This document shows, one piece after another, positions 26,968 to 35,345 of a stretch of DNA of 64,000 bases. Source of the DNA: Bacillota bacterium (GTDB taxonomy: Bacteria > Bacillota > Sulfobacillia > Symbiobacteriales > ZC4RG38). Location: assembly GCA_021890795.1 (NCBI GenBank), contig JAKKUO010000002.1, positions 62,001 to 126,000 on the forward strand, written 5' to 3'. A model generated the notes under the pieces. That model saw only the letters and a list, made by a program, of their open reading frames with translations, was not told where the DNA came from and did not search any database. A program made the translations under genes and the position numbers. How positions within the stretch are numbered: the first letter of the stretch is position 1; every line of letters begins with the position of its first letter.

Positions 26968-29900
26968 ATGTCGCACCCTGAGCTACAGCCCTGGCTTAGC
27001 CGGATCGACCGGACCGCGCTGCCTGCCGAGGCAGCCCGGGCCCTGGAGGGCGCCCGGCTGCTGGGGGTGGAGGTCCGGCTTCGTTCGAAGCAGATCGTCA
27101 TCCGCTTGGAGGTCACGGGTCGGGTTCCCTTGCCCCAGCGGGAGGCCCTGGGCGCGGCCCTGCTCCGGGCCCTGCTCCCCGAGGTGGCCGGCGAGGGCGG
27201 CGGGGCCGGGGCGCCGGGGCTGCCCCAGGGGCTGGGGGTGCAGCTCGACCTGCGGCTGAAGGCCCCGCCCTGGGGGGTCCCGGCGGAGAAGCTGGTGGAG
27301 GAGGCCTGGCCCGATGTCCGGGCCCAGGCCAAGGCGCTCCTTCCCCGGGTGAACGGCATCCTGGACGATGTCACCCCCCGGTTGGTGGAGAACCGGGTGG
27401 AGCTGGAGTTCGCCGCGGACGCCCTCCGGGACGTGGTGGAGAAGGCCGGCGGGGCCCGGATCCTGGAGGAGCTCTTCCGGAAGGAGACCGGGCTGCCGCT
27501 CCGGGTGGCCCTTTTGGTGCCGGCTCCGCCGGAAACGCCTGAAAAGCCTGATGCGCCCGCGGAAGGTCCCGACAACCTCTTCGACGACGAGGAGCCCCGG
27601 CCGGAGGCGGAGGAGGCCGAGGAGGACCAGGCCCTCAGCCTCTACCAGTCCATCGTCCAGCAGCAGGCGGAGGAGGCGGCCCGGGCCGAGGGTGACCCGG
27701 GCGGCGGGGACGGCCGCGGCAAGGGCTTGCCCGAGGGGGTGGTTCGGGGCCGGCGGATCGACCCGGCGGAGCGCCCCCGGCCGCTCCGGGAGCTGACCGA
27801 GGAGGAGCCCGGACGGGTGGTGATCGAGGGGGAGGTCTTCTCCCTCGAGACCCGGGAGACCAAGACCGGCAAGGTCCTGGTGAGCTTTGCCGTCACCGAC
27901 TACACCGATTCCCTGGTCTGCAAGTTCTTCCGGGACCCCCAGAAGGATCCGGAGCTGCCGGCGGAGTTCAAAGAAGGCTGCTACGTCCGGGTCCGGGGCC
28001 GGCTGGCCTACGACGGCTTCTCCCGGGACCTCAGCCTCATGGCCGACGACGTCAACCTGGTCCCCCGCCCCCGGCGGATGGACAACGCGCCGGAGAAGCG
28101 GGTGGAGCTGCACCTGCACACCACCATGTCCGCGATGGACGCCCTCTGCGACCCCGAAAAGGTGGTCAAGCGGGCGGTGGAGTGGGGGCACAAGGCAGTG
28201 GCCATCACCGACCACGGGGTGGTCCAGGCCTTTCCCGCCGCCAGCCACGTGGAGGTGCCCGAGGACTTCCGGGTCATCTACGGCATGGAGGCTTACGTGG
28301 TGGACGACGCCACCCCCGTCATCCTCCGGGCGCCCCAGGGCCTTTCCCTCCGGGACGCGGAGTGGGTGGTGGTGGACATCGAGACCACCGGCTTCAACGC
28401 CATCGCCGACGACATCATCGAGCTCGGCGCCGTCAAGCTCCGGGGCGGGGAGATCGTCGACCGGTTCCAGTCCTTTGTCCGGCCGACCAAGGCCCTCTCC
28501 CGGGAGGTGCAGGAGCTCACCGGGATCACCCCGGAGATGCTCGAGAACGCCCCTGAGCCCGCCGAGGCTCTCCGGGCCTTCTTCGAGTTCTGCGGCGACG
28601 GGATCCTGGTAGCCCACAACGCCTCCTTTGACTACGGCTTCCTCCGGTACAACCGGCAGAAGTACCTGGGGGAGGACCTCCTGAACCCGGTGCTGGACAC
28701 CCTGATGCTGGCCCGGTCGGTGCTGCCGCACCTGAGGCGCTTCGGCCTCGACGTGCTGACCAAGGAGCTGGGGGTGCCCCTTGAGAACCATCACCGGGCG
28801 GACGCGGACGCCCGGACTGCGGCCCTCGTCCTGCAGAAGCTCCTTGACCGGGTGGCGCACGAGCACCCGGAGGTCACCCAGGTGGCCCACCTGAACCGGC
28901 TGGCGGCCAACATGAACGTGGAGCAGCTGAAGCCCCACCACGTCACCATCCTGGTCCAGCGGCAGGCAGGGGTGAAGAACCTCTACAAGCTGGTCTCCCG
29001 GAGCCACCTGGAGTACTTCAACCGGACCCCCCGGGTGCCCCGGACCCTCCTGGAGGAGCACCGGGAGGGGCTCCTCATCGGTTCGGCGTGCCTCCAGGGC
29101 GCGCTGGGGCAGGCCCTCCTCCGGGGCGCCTCCGACGAGGAGCTGGACGAGATCGCCGCCTGGTACGACTTCCTGGAGGTGCAGCCCCCCAGCAACTACC
29201 GGGCTCTGGTCCAGGCGGGGCAGGTGACCGAGGAGCAGCTCCAGGAGATGGTCCGGCGGGTGATCGCCCTGGGGGAGCGGCTCGGCAAGCCCGTCGTCGC
29301 CACCGGCGACGTCCACTTCCTCGACCCCCACGAGGAGATCCTGCGGAGCATCCTCAAGCACGGCATCGGCTGGCGGGAGGCCTATGACGGCCCCTGCTAC
29401 TTCCGGACCACCGAGGAGATGCTGGCGGAGTTCCGGTTCCTGCCGCCGGAAGTGGCCCGGCAGATCGTCATCGAGAACCCGAACCGGATCGCGGAGCGGA
29501 TCGAAAAGGTCCAGCCGGTGCCCAACAAGCTCTTCGCCCCGAAGCTGGAGGGGGCGGAGGAGCAGGTCCGGGAGATGACCTGGCGCCGGGCCAAGGAGAT
29601 CTACGGCGATCCCCTGCCGGAGCTGGTGCAGCAGCGGATCGAGAAGGAACTGAACGCGATCATCGGCAACGGCTACGCGGTGGTCTACTACATCTCCCAC
29701 CTCCTGGTGAAGAAGTCCCACGAGCTGGGGTATCTGGTCGGGTCCCGGGGGTCGGTGGGCTCCTCCTTCGTAGCCTGGTGCATGGGCATCACCGAGGTGA
29801 ACGCCCTGCCGCCCCACTACGTCTGCCCCGACTGCCACTACGTGGAGTGGTTTGCCGACGGCTCGGTGGGTTCGGGGTACGACCTGCCGGACAAGCCCTG

Positions 29901-31485
29901 CCCCCGGTGCGGCCGGGAGCAGCTGATGAAGGAAGGCCAGGACATCCCCTTCGAGACCTTCATGGGCTTCAAGGGGGACAAGGTGCCGGACATCGACCTC
30001 AACTTCTCCGGCGAGGTGCAGAGCAAGGTCCAGCAGTACTCCATCGAGCTGCTGGGCGGGCCGAGCCAGGTCTTCAAGGCCGGCACCGTCGGCACCATCG
30101 CGGAGAAGACCGCCTACGGCATGGTCCGGACCTGGGCCGAGGAGACCGGCCGGCGCCTCCGGGAGGCGGAGGTGGACCGGCTGGCCCGGGGGCTCACCGG
30201 GGTCAAGCGCACCACCGGCCAGCACCCCGGCGGCATGGTGGTGGTGCCGGTGGGGGTCGAGGTGGAGGAGGTCACCCCGGTCCAGTACCCCGCGGACGAC
30301 AAGGAGTCCGGCTGGCGGACCACCCACTTCGACTACCACAGCTTTGAGAACGCCCTCCTGAAGCTGGACATCCTCGGCCACGACGATCCCACCATGCTCC
30401 GGATGCTCCAGGACCTGACCGCGGAGCACCCGGTGCCGGAGCACCTGCGCAAGGGGCTCCGGTTCCTCCCCGATGGCCGGCTGGACGTCACCTCCATCCC
30501 GATGAACGACGAGAAGGTCCTGGCCCTCTTCCGGCCCGGGGAAGGGGCCCGGGTCCTGGGCCTCAAGGAGGGGCAGGTGGAGTACGACCTGGGCTCCATC
30601 GCCATCCCGGAGATGGGCACCGGGTTTGTCCGCCGGATGCTCTGCGAGACCATGCCCCGGACCTTCTCGGACCTGGTCCGGATCTCGGGCCTCTCCCACG
30701 GCACCGACGTCTGGACCAACAACGCCCAGGAGCTGATCCGGAAGGGCATCTGCACCCTGCAGACGGTCATCCCCACCCGGGACGACATCATGCTCCGGCT
30801 GATGTACTGGGGCATCGAGCCGGCCATGGCCTTCAAGATCATGGAGTCGGTGCGCAAGGGCAAGGGCCTCACCCCGGAGATGGAGGAGACCATGCGGGCC
30901 GCGGGGGTGCCGGACTGGTACATCTGGTCCTGCAAGCAGATCAAGTACATGTTCCCGAAGGCCCACGCGGCGGCCTACGTCCTCTCCGCCCTGCGGATCG
31001 CCTGGTTCAAGGTGTACATGCCCACCCTCTTCTACGCGGCCTACTTCACCGTCCGGGCCGCGGGGGCGCTGGATGCGGACCTCCTGGTGAAGGGCGAGGC
31101 CGCGGTCCGGGCCTACATGGAGCAGATCAAGCAGAAGGGCAAGGACGCCTCGCCCAAGGAGAAGGAGGCTCTGGTGGAATACGAGGTGGTCCTGGAGGCG
31201 CTGCTCCGGGGCATCCGGTTCCTGCCGGTGGACCTGTGGCGGTCCGATGCGGTCCGGTTCACCATCGAAGGGGACAAGACCCTGCGCTGCCCCTTCATCA
31301 GCCTCCCCGGCCTGGGGGAGGCCGCGGCCCGGGCCATTGTCCAGGCCCGGGAGGAGGCGCCCTTCCAGTCCGTGGAGGACCTGCGGAACCGGGCCCGGCT
31401 GAACAAGACGGTGATGGAACTGCTCCAGGCCCACGGCTGCCTCAAGGACCTGCCGGAGGGCAACCAGCTCAGTTTCGCCCTGTAG
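26968..31485 (+). CDS. polC: DNA polymerase III, PolC-type alpha subunit
   Basis: PolC is the replicative DNA polymerase of Firmicutes, with built-in proofreading. The product is 1505 residues, full length. In order it has an N-terminal domain, an OB fold (about residue 282, VVIEGEVFSLETRETKTGKV), a PHP domain (about 377, VELHLHTTMSAMDAL) split by the DnaQ-like exonuclease (about 468, VVDIETTGF; HNASFDYGFLR; DADARTAALVL), and the polymerase core. The core has GSRGSVGSSFVAW, a zinc module (CPDCHYVEW ... CPRCGRE), the active-site PDIDLNFSGE (about 1007-1016) and TGQHPGGMVV. The TAG stop lies in a 21-bp tandem repeat and the downstream gene is in the same frame. Confidence 0.98.
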   Translation: MSHPELQPWLSRIDRTALPAEAARALEGARLLGVEVRLRSKQIVIRLEVTGRVPLPQREALGAALLRALLPEVAGEGGGAGAPGLPQGLGVQLDLRLKAPPWGVPAEKLVEEAWPDVRAQAKALLPRVNGILDDVTPRLVENRVELEFAADALRDVVEKAGGARILEELFRKETGLPLRVALLVPAPPETPEKPDAPAEGPDNLFDDEEPRPEAEEAEEDQALSLYQSIVQQQAEEAARAEGDPGGGDGRGKGLPEGVVRGRRIDPAERPRPLRELTEEEPGRVVIEGEVFSLETRETKTGKVLVSFAVTDYTDSLVCKFFRDPQKDPELPAEFKEGCYVRVRGRLAYDGFSRDLSLMADDVNLVPRPRRMDNAPEKRVELHLHTTMSAMDALCDPEKVVKRAVEWGHKAVAITDHGVVQAFPAASHVEVPEDFRVIYGMEAYVVDDATPVILRAPQGLSLRDAEWVVVDIETTGFNAIADDIIELGAVKLRGGEIVDRFQSFVRPTKALSREVQELTGITPEMLENAPEPAEALRAFFEFCGDGILVAHNASFDYGFLRYNRQKYLGEDLLNPVLDTLMLARSVLPHLRRFGLDVLTKELGVPLENHHRADADARTAALVLQKLLDRVAHEHPEVTQVAHLNRLAANMNVEQLKPHHVTILVQRQAGVKNLYKLVSRSHLEYFNRTPRVPRTLLEEHREGLLIGSACLQGALGQALLRGASDEELDEIAAWYDFLEVQPPSNYRALVQAGQVTEEQLQEMVRRVIALGERLGKPVVATGDVHFLDPHEEILRSILKHGIGWREAYDGPCYFRTTEEMLAEFRFLPPEVARQIVIENPNRIAERIEKVQPVPNKLFAPKLEGAEEQVREMTWRRAKEIYGDPLPELVQQRIEKELNAIIGNGYAVVYYISHLLVKKSHELGYLVGSRGSVGSSFVAWCMGITEVNALPPHYVCPDCHYVEWFADGSVGSGYDLPDKPCPRCGREQLMKEGQDIPFETFMGFKGDKVPDIDLNFSGEVQSKVQQYSIELLGGPSQVFKAGTVGTIAEKTAYGMVRTWAEETGRRLREAEVDRLARGLTGVKRTTGQHPGGMVVVPVGVEVEEVTPVQYPADDKESGWRTTHFDYHSFENALLKLDILGHDDPTMLRMLQDLTAEHPVPEHLRKGLRFLPDGRLDVTSIPMNDEKVLALFRPGEGARVLGLKEGQVEYDLGSIAIPEMGTGFVRRMLCETMPRTFSDLVRISGLSHGTDVWTNNAQELIRKGICTLQTVIPTRDDIMLRLMYWGIEPAMAFKIMESVRKGKGLTPEMEETMRAAGVPDWYIWSCKQIKYMFPKAHAAAYVLSALRIAWFKVYMPTLFYAAYFTVRAAGALDADLLVKGEAAVRAYMEQIKQKGKDASPKEKEALVEYEVVLEALLRGIRFLPVDLWRSDAVRFTIEGDKTLRCPFISLPGLGEAAARAIVQAREEAPFQSVEDLRNRARLNKTVMELLQAHGCLKDLPEGNQLSFAL

Positions 31486-31536
31486 GCCGGAAGCTTCGCC
31501 CTGCAGCCCGGAAGCTTTTCCCTTCAGTCCGGAACC
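31474..31536 (+). repeat. Three imperfect 21-bp tandem repeats across the polC stop
   Basis: Units at 31474-31494, 31495-31515 and 31516-31536 share TTCGCCCTG.AG and CCGGAAGC. The first contains the polC stop TAG (31483-31485); the matching codon in the other two is CAG (31504-31506 and 31525-31527). Translated in the polC frame the units read FAL-stop-AGS, FALQPGS and FSLQSGT. Confidence 0.85.
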
Positions 31537-31581
31537 GGCGGCCGGCCCCGGGCCATGCCGGCCGCCCGGGAAGGGGGTGCG

Positions 31582-32580
31582 GTGGTGGCCCTGTACCTGG
31601 GACGGGGTAGCGAAGAGTACAACGCAGGGGTGGACTACTGTCCGGGGTGCGGCCGGGACCGGCGCCACCTCCTCCGGGTCCGGTCCCTGCGGGTGGAGAT
31701 CGGCCCCTGGCACTGGCACCTCTGCCGGCGGTACTCTCGGGTCTGCACCGGCTGTGGCCGGGAGGAACGGCTGCCGGAGCCGCCCCTGCAGTGGCCTCTG
31801 CCCGGTGAGGAGGAGGCGGCCGCCGAGCCGGGCGCCGGCCCCGCCGGGGAGGTGGGCGGCCCGGCCGGGGCCGGGGAGCCCGGGGTGGGCGGTGCCGGAG
31901 GGCCGGAGCCCGGGGAGCCCGTCCGGGGTCCCCGGTACCGGGAGCTGGCCCGGCGAATGGGCTACCTCCTCTCGCCCCTCGGGGTGCGGGAGCGGCAGCG
32001 GCTGGTGGAGGAGGCCGCCCCCGGCGCGGGGGGCCTGTTCCTGGAGCACGCGGGACACCTGGCCCGGGAGCTGGTGCGGCAGGCGGTGGCCCTCCGGGAG
32101 CCGGAGGTCCGGGACCCCCAGGCCCTGGAGCGGGCTCTGGCGGACCTGCTCTTCGCCTTTGCCTGGGAAGGGTACCTCGCGTACGCCGCGTGGGCCCAGC
32201 TCCAGGGGGCAGTACCGGCGGCGGGCCGGCGGGTCCGGGACCTGGCGGAGTTCCGCCGCCGGGTGGCTCCCCGGGCCTACCGCCGGGCCGAATGGGGCCG
32301 GGCGGAGGCCCCGCCGGAGCTGGTGGCCTGGTTCTGGGACCGGTCGGCGACGGCCTTCCCCCGGCTTCAGGAGGCCGGCCACCCCTTTGCCCCCCGGCTC
32401 CGGCCGGCGCTGGAGAAGGCCGCCCGGGATGCCCTCCACCTGGGGTATGGGGTGGCCGCAGCAGAAGGGCGGTTTGCCCCGGCCCCGGCGCCGGGGGCCG
32501 CGCCCGGGGCATCGGCGGCGCCGCACCCGGAGGAACCCCCGTCCCCGGGGCCGGCCGCCCACGGCACCAGCGGGCCCTGA
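31582..32580 (+). CDS. Zinc-ribbon protein of unknown function
   Basis: The product is about 333 residues and I do not recognise its family. The N-terminus has a probable treble-clef or zinc-ribbon module: CPGCGR and, after about 38 residues, CTGCGR, with HWHLCRRYSRV between. A Gly/Pro/Glu-rich linker follows, then a helical, Arg/Ala/Leu-rich domain of about 200 residues with aromatic patches (FAFAWEGYLAYAAWAQLQ), and a disordered Pro/Ala tail. Start candidates are GTG 31582 or 31585 (purine-rich site 31570-31577) or ATG 31555. The frame is continuous with polC except for one TAG. A good promoter follows it, so it ends its transcription unit. Confidence 0.65.
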   Translation: MVALYLGRGSEEYNAGVDYCPGCGRDRRHLLRVRSLRVEIGPWHWHLCRRYSRVCTGCGREERLPEPPLQWPLPGEEEAAAEPGAGPAGEVGGPAGAGEPGVGGAGGPEPGEPVRGPRYRELARRMGYLLSPLGVRERQRLVEEAAPGAGGLFLEHAGHLARELVRQAVALREPEVRDPQALERALADLLFAFAWEGYLAYAAWAQLQGAVPAAGRRVRDLAEFRRRVAPRAYRRAEWGRAEAPPELVAWFWDRSATAFPRLQEAGHPFAPRLRPALEKAARDALHLGYGVAAAEGRFAPAPAPGAAPGASAAPHPEEPPSPGPAAHGTSGP

Positions 32581-32614
32581 CATCGCCCGCGTGTGGCGGC
32601 CAAAGCGCCTGGGG

Positions 32615-32643
32615 TTGTCACCCGACCCCGGGTGGCGTATGAT
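32615..32643 (+). promoter_or_regulatory. Sigma-A-type promoter of the DUF4149/HAD cluster
   Basis: TTGTCA (32615-32620), a 17-base spacer and TATGAT (32638-32643), about 42 bases ahead of the first start codon. Confidence 0.75.
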
Positions 32644-32685
32644 GGGGACAGGCTAAGCCCTTGACAGAGGGAGGTTGCCGTAGGC

Positions 32686-33168
32686 TTGGAGACCATCCTG
32701 GCCGGGGTGGGGCTGGTGGCCCTTACCCTCTGGGTGGGCGGCATGTTTGGCGTCTTCCTCAGCACGCCGGTGCTCTTCCGCCGGCTGGAGAGCCGGGAGC
32801 AGGCGGGGGCCATCGCCGGCGAGATCATCGAGCGGGCCCAGCGGCTCGGCGGCCCCACCGGCGCCGTGGCCCTCCTGGCGGCGGCCCTCCGGTTCGGCGG
32901 TGCCGGGCGGTCCGGCCCGGCGCTTACCCTCCGGGCCCTGCCGGTGGCCCTGATCCTGGCCGCCATCGCCCTGTCCATGGCCAACCGGATGCTGGTGCAG
33001 GAAAGGATGCGGGAGATCAAGGAGGCCATCGGCGGGCCCATCGACGGGTTATCCCGGGAGCATCCCCTGCGGGTCCGATACAACCGGGCCCACGGCCTGT
33101 CCATGCTCCTCTTTGCCGCGGCCTTCGCCTTGGCGCTGATCGCGATTCCCATTCTGGCCCTGGGGTAG
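32686..33168 (+). CDS. DUF4149-like membrane protein (first copy)
   Basis: A 160-residue protein with four membrane helices, matching the DUF4149 (TMEM205-like) pattern. An N-terminal helix has LWVGGMFGVFLSTPVLFRRL, the third helix is followed by a charged loop with RMLVQERMREIKEAIGG, then HPLRVRYNRAHGLSMLLF. Function of the family is unknown. The TTG start follows GGGAGG (32669-32674). It is clearly related to the protein at 34060-34584: both share LSLWLGGMFG/LTLWVGGMFG, the R-M-x-x-I-x-x-x-I-G-x-P loop and the DPLRAEYDRWH/HPLRVRYNRAH motif. Confidence 0.8.
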   Translation: METILAGVGLVALTLWVGGMFGVFLSTPVLFRRLESREQAGAIAGEIIERAQRLGGPTGAVALLAAALRFGGAGRSGPALTLRALPVALILAAIALSMANRMLVQERMREIKEAIGGPIDGLSREHPLRVRYNRAHGLSMLLFAAAFALALIAIPILALG

Positions 33169-33177
33169 GAGAAGACG

Positions 33178-34056
33178 GTGCAGTACCGACTGGTGGCTCT
33201 CGACCTGGACGGCACCTTGCTGGATCGCCAGGGGCAGATCCGCCCCGCCAACATGGCCGCCCTGGCCCGGGCGGCCGCCCGGGGGGTGACGGTTGCCATC
33301 GTCACCGGCCGCCCGGTGGGTTCGGCCCGGGACCTCGCCCGGCAGCTCAGCCGGGGGATCGGCGCGCCGGTGCCCTTTGCTGCTTGCAACGGTGCGGTGG
33401 TCTTCGGTGCCGACGGCCGCCGCATCGCCGCCCGGCCGATCGCCAGTGGGGTTCTGGCCCAGGCTCTGGCGCTTCTGGAAGCAGAAGGGGCCCTGGTGGA
33501 GTGTTACGGGCTGGAACACGTCTTCATCGACCGGCTCCGCCAGCACCTCAGCCGGTGGTGGGATCCCGGGCGCCCGCCCCTGGCCAGGGCGGCGGGCGCC
33601 CTCCGGACCGCCTGGTATATGATCCGGACCAACCGGGTGCGGGTGGTGCGGAGCCTGCCCCAGTGGGCCCGGCAAGCCCGGGAGCCGGTGTGCAAGATCT
33701 TCGTCGTCGATCTGGATGAGGAGAGCAGCCGCCGGCTGGCGGACCGGCTGGCCGCGGCCCTGCCGACGCTGCACATCACCAGTTCCGGCCCTGACAACCT
33801 GGAGGTGGGCGCCCCCCAGGCCCACAAGGGCTGGGGGCTGCGGATGCTGGCGGAGTCCCTCCGGATTCCCCGGGAAGCGATCCTCGCCATCGGCGACGGC
33901 CTGAACGACCTGGAGATGCTGGAGTACGCCGGCCTGGGGGTGGCCATGGGCAACGGGGCGCCGGAGGTCCGGGCACGGGCCGACTGGGTGGCGCCAGGGG
34001 TCGAGGAGGACGGGGTGGCCCGGGCAGTGGAGCGGTGGATCCTGAAGGAGGCGTGA
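33178..34056 (+). CDS. Cof-type HAD superfamily phosphatase
   Basis: The 292-residue product is a Cof/YidA-type HAD phosphatase, an enzyme group that hydrolyses sugar phosphates, nucleotides or flavin phosphates. It has motif I LVALDLDGTLLD, motif II TGR, a type IIB cap (about residues 90-200) and motif III/IV at IGDGLNDLEMLEYAGLGVAM with GNG. The substrate cannot be told from the sequence. It sits 9 bases after one DUF4149-like gene and 3 bases before another, so the three are one transcription unit. The GTG start is preceded by AGGAGAAG. Confidence 0.93.
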   Translation: MQYRLVALDLDGTLLDRQGQIRPANMAALARAAARGVTVAIVTGRPVGSARDLARQLSRGIGAPVPFAACNGAVVFGADGRRIAARPIASGVLAQALALLEAEGALVECYGLEHVFIDRLRQHLSRWWDPGRPPLARAAGALRTAWYMIRTNRVRVVRSLPQWARQAREPVCKIFVVDLDEESSRRLADRLAAALPTLHITSSGPDNLEVGAPQAHKGWGLRMLAESLRIPREAILAIGDGLNDLEMLEYAGLGVAMGNGAPEVRARADWVAPGVEEDGVARAVERWILKEA

Positions 34057-34059
34057 CCG

Positions 34060-34584
34060 GTGCTGCGGCTGTGGAAGGCGCTGGAGATCCTGGGGCTCTC
34101 CCTCTGGCTGGGCGGTATGTTCGGCTTCGGAGCCATCACCGCTCCGGTCCTTTTCTCCACCCCGGGCCTCTCCCAGACCCTGGCGGGGACCGTGGCGGGG
34201 AAGGCGATTTCCCGGGTGGACCTCCTGGGCATCGGACTGGGCGTGGTGATCCTCGTTGCGCTGGTGATGGCCGGCCGCCAGCGGCCGGCCCGGCTGTGGC
34301 GGCTGGCCCCGGTGCTGGTGATGATCGGCCTGGCCGCCGCGAACCTGACCTATGTCCGGGGGCGGATGGCCGCCATCCGGGATCAGATCGGCCGGCCCCT
34401 GGAAGAGGTGGCGGTCACGGACCCCCTGCGGGCCGAGTACGACCGGTGGCACCGGATCTCGGCCAACCTCTGGCTGGCCAACGCCGCGGTGGGCACCGCC
34501 ACCCTCCTCTGGGCCAGCCTGGAGAACGGGGGCACCGGGGGCGGCCGGGGGGAGCCGCTGGTCCTCCGGCCCCGGATCCGGTGA
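34060..34584 (+). CDS. DUF4149-like membrane protein (second copy)
   Basis: A 174-residue protein with four membrane helices related to the product of 32686-33168. It keeps the first-helix motif LSLWLGGMFGFGAITAPVLF, the RMAAIRDQIGRPLEEV loop and the DPLRAEYDRWHRISANLWLA stretch. A Gly/Arg-rich C-terminal tail is new to this copy. The pair probably comes from a duplication, or both partner as a heteromer; that is inference. It starts with GTG three bases after the HAD gene, with GGAGGCG in the end of that gene. Confidence 0.8.
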   Translation: MLRLWKALEILGLSLWLGGMFGFGAITAPVLFSTPGLSQTLAGTVAGKAISRVDLLGIGLGVVILVALVMAGRQRPARLWRLAPVLVMIGLAAANLTYVRGRMAAIRDQIGRPLEEVAVTDPLRAEYDRWHRISANLWLANAAVGTATLLWASLENGGTGGGRGEPLVLRPRIR

Positions 34585-34657
34585 GGGGACGAACCTGTTG
34601 GCCATGAACGGCTCCGGCGACGGCTCCCCGGAGCACGCCGGGAAAGGAGCGGGGGAA

Positions 34658-35077
34658 GTGGACTGGGATCGGGAGATCCTCGGGATCCTGCGGAGCCACG
34701 GCGCGGGCCTGGCCGCGGATCACCTGCCCTGGGAGCCGCTGGTGGCCCGGTACCGGGCGGAGCCGGCGTCGGGCCGGCAGGCGATGGCGGAGCGGCTCCT
34801 GGCCATGATCGACCTGGATTACCGCAACCCCCACGCGGAGCAGGCCGCACTGGAGGAAGGGATCCCCGCTCTGCCCGGCGGGATGCAGCCGGAGGACCTC
34901 CTCTGCCTGGAGGCCGCCGCCTTCGCCGCGGTGGCCCTGGGCCTGCCCGGCGCCCGGGAGCGGCTCCAGGCCCTGCTCCGGGAGCCTCGCTTCCACGGGG
35001 TCTATCCCCACCTGCGGCGGCTCCACCTGGAATTGCCGGAACTGCTCCGATCCCCCGGGGCTGGCGGCGCAAAGTGA
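34658..35077 (+). CDS. Small helical protein of unknown function
   Basis: The 139-residue product is predicted all-helical and soluble. It begins VDWDREILGILRSHGAGLAA and contains ERLLAMIDLDYRNPHAEQAA and LPGGMQPEDLLCLEAAAFAA, with nothing I recognise as a domain. I chose GTG 34658, eight bases after AAGGAG (34644-34649); ATG 34604 would add 18 Gly/Ser-rich residues. It ends the cluster that began at 32686; the rimP promoter starts right after its stop. Confidence 0.6.
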   Translation: MDWDREILGILRSHGAGLAADHLPWEPLVARYRAEPASGRQAMAERLLAMIDLDYRNPHAEQAALEEGIPALPGGMQPEDLLCLEAAAFAAVALGLPGARERLQALLREPRFHGVYPHLRRLHLELPELLRSPGAGGAK

Positions 35078-35079
35078 CC

Positions 35080-35108
35080 TTGCCAACCAGCGGCAGCCGT
35101 GTTATCCT
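35080..35108 (+). promoter_or_regulatory. Sigma-A-type promoter of the rimP-nusA-infB operon
   Basis: TTGCCA (35080-35085), a 17-base spacer and TATCCT (35103-35108) preceded by TGT, an extended -10. It leaves a leader of about 230 bases before rimP. Confidence 0.8.
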
Positions 35109-35114
35109 ATACGA

Positions 35115-35345
35115 AGGTACAAAGCCGTGTCACGGTTCGCCGCACTGGGCCATATCTAGGTAGGAGACGGAGATGCCGCGGCCGGTTCCAGAGGCCGGAG
35201 CGCTGCTGGAGAGGACGGCGCCCGGCCCGGCCGGGTCACCTGACGACCGATCTGCAGGGAGTGGGTCACACGCCCACTCTTTTCAGTGTCCTGGGCAAGG
35301 TATCCGGAGCGGCTCAAGGTGCCCTCGGCGCGGGGCGGGGAAAGG
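35115..35345 (+). promoter_or_regulatory. rimP operon leader with a possible attenuator
   Basis: A 230-base untranslated leader. It contains a terminator-like hairpin at 35259-35284 and GC-rich repeats upstream (e.g. CCGGTTCCAGAGGCCGG near 35182-35198) that could compete with it. No tRNA or known riboswitch motif is visible. Confidence 0.4.
35259..35284 (+). terminator. Terminator-like hairpin in the rimP leader
   Basis: GAGTGGG (35259-35265) pairs with CCCACTC (35273-35279), a seven-base loop, followed by TTTT and C. It lies between the promoter and rimP, so it may act as an attenuator. Confidence 0.6.

Noticed and set aside
26983-32583. An 1866-codon open frame on the minus strand opposite polC
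   Set aside because: It is the antisense of polC and the next gene. With GC-rich third codon positions the opposite frames lack stops. The translation is low in complexity, rich in Leu, Gly, His, Arg, Pro and Asp, with no domain, while polC on the other strand is certain.
35109-35345. A tRNA gene ahead of rimP, as in E. coli
   Set aside because: No cloverleaf or T-loop GTTCAA-type sequence could be found in the leader.
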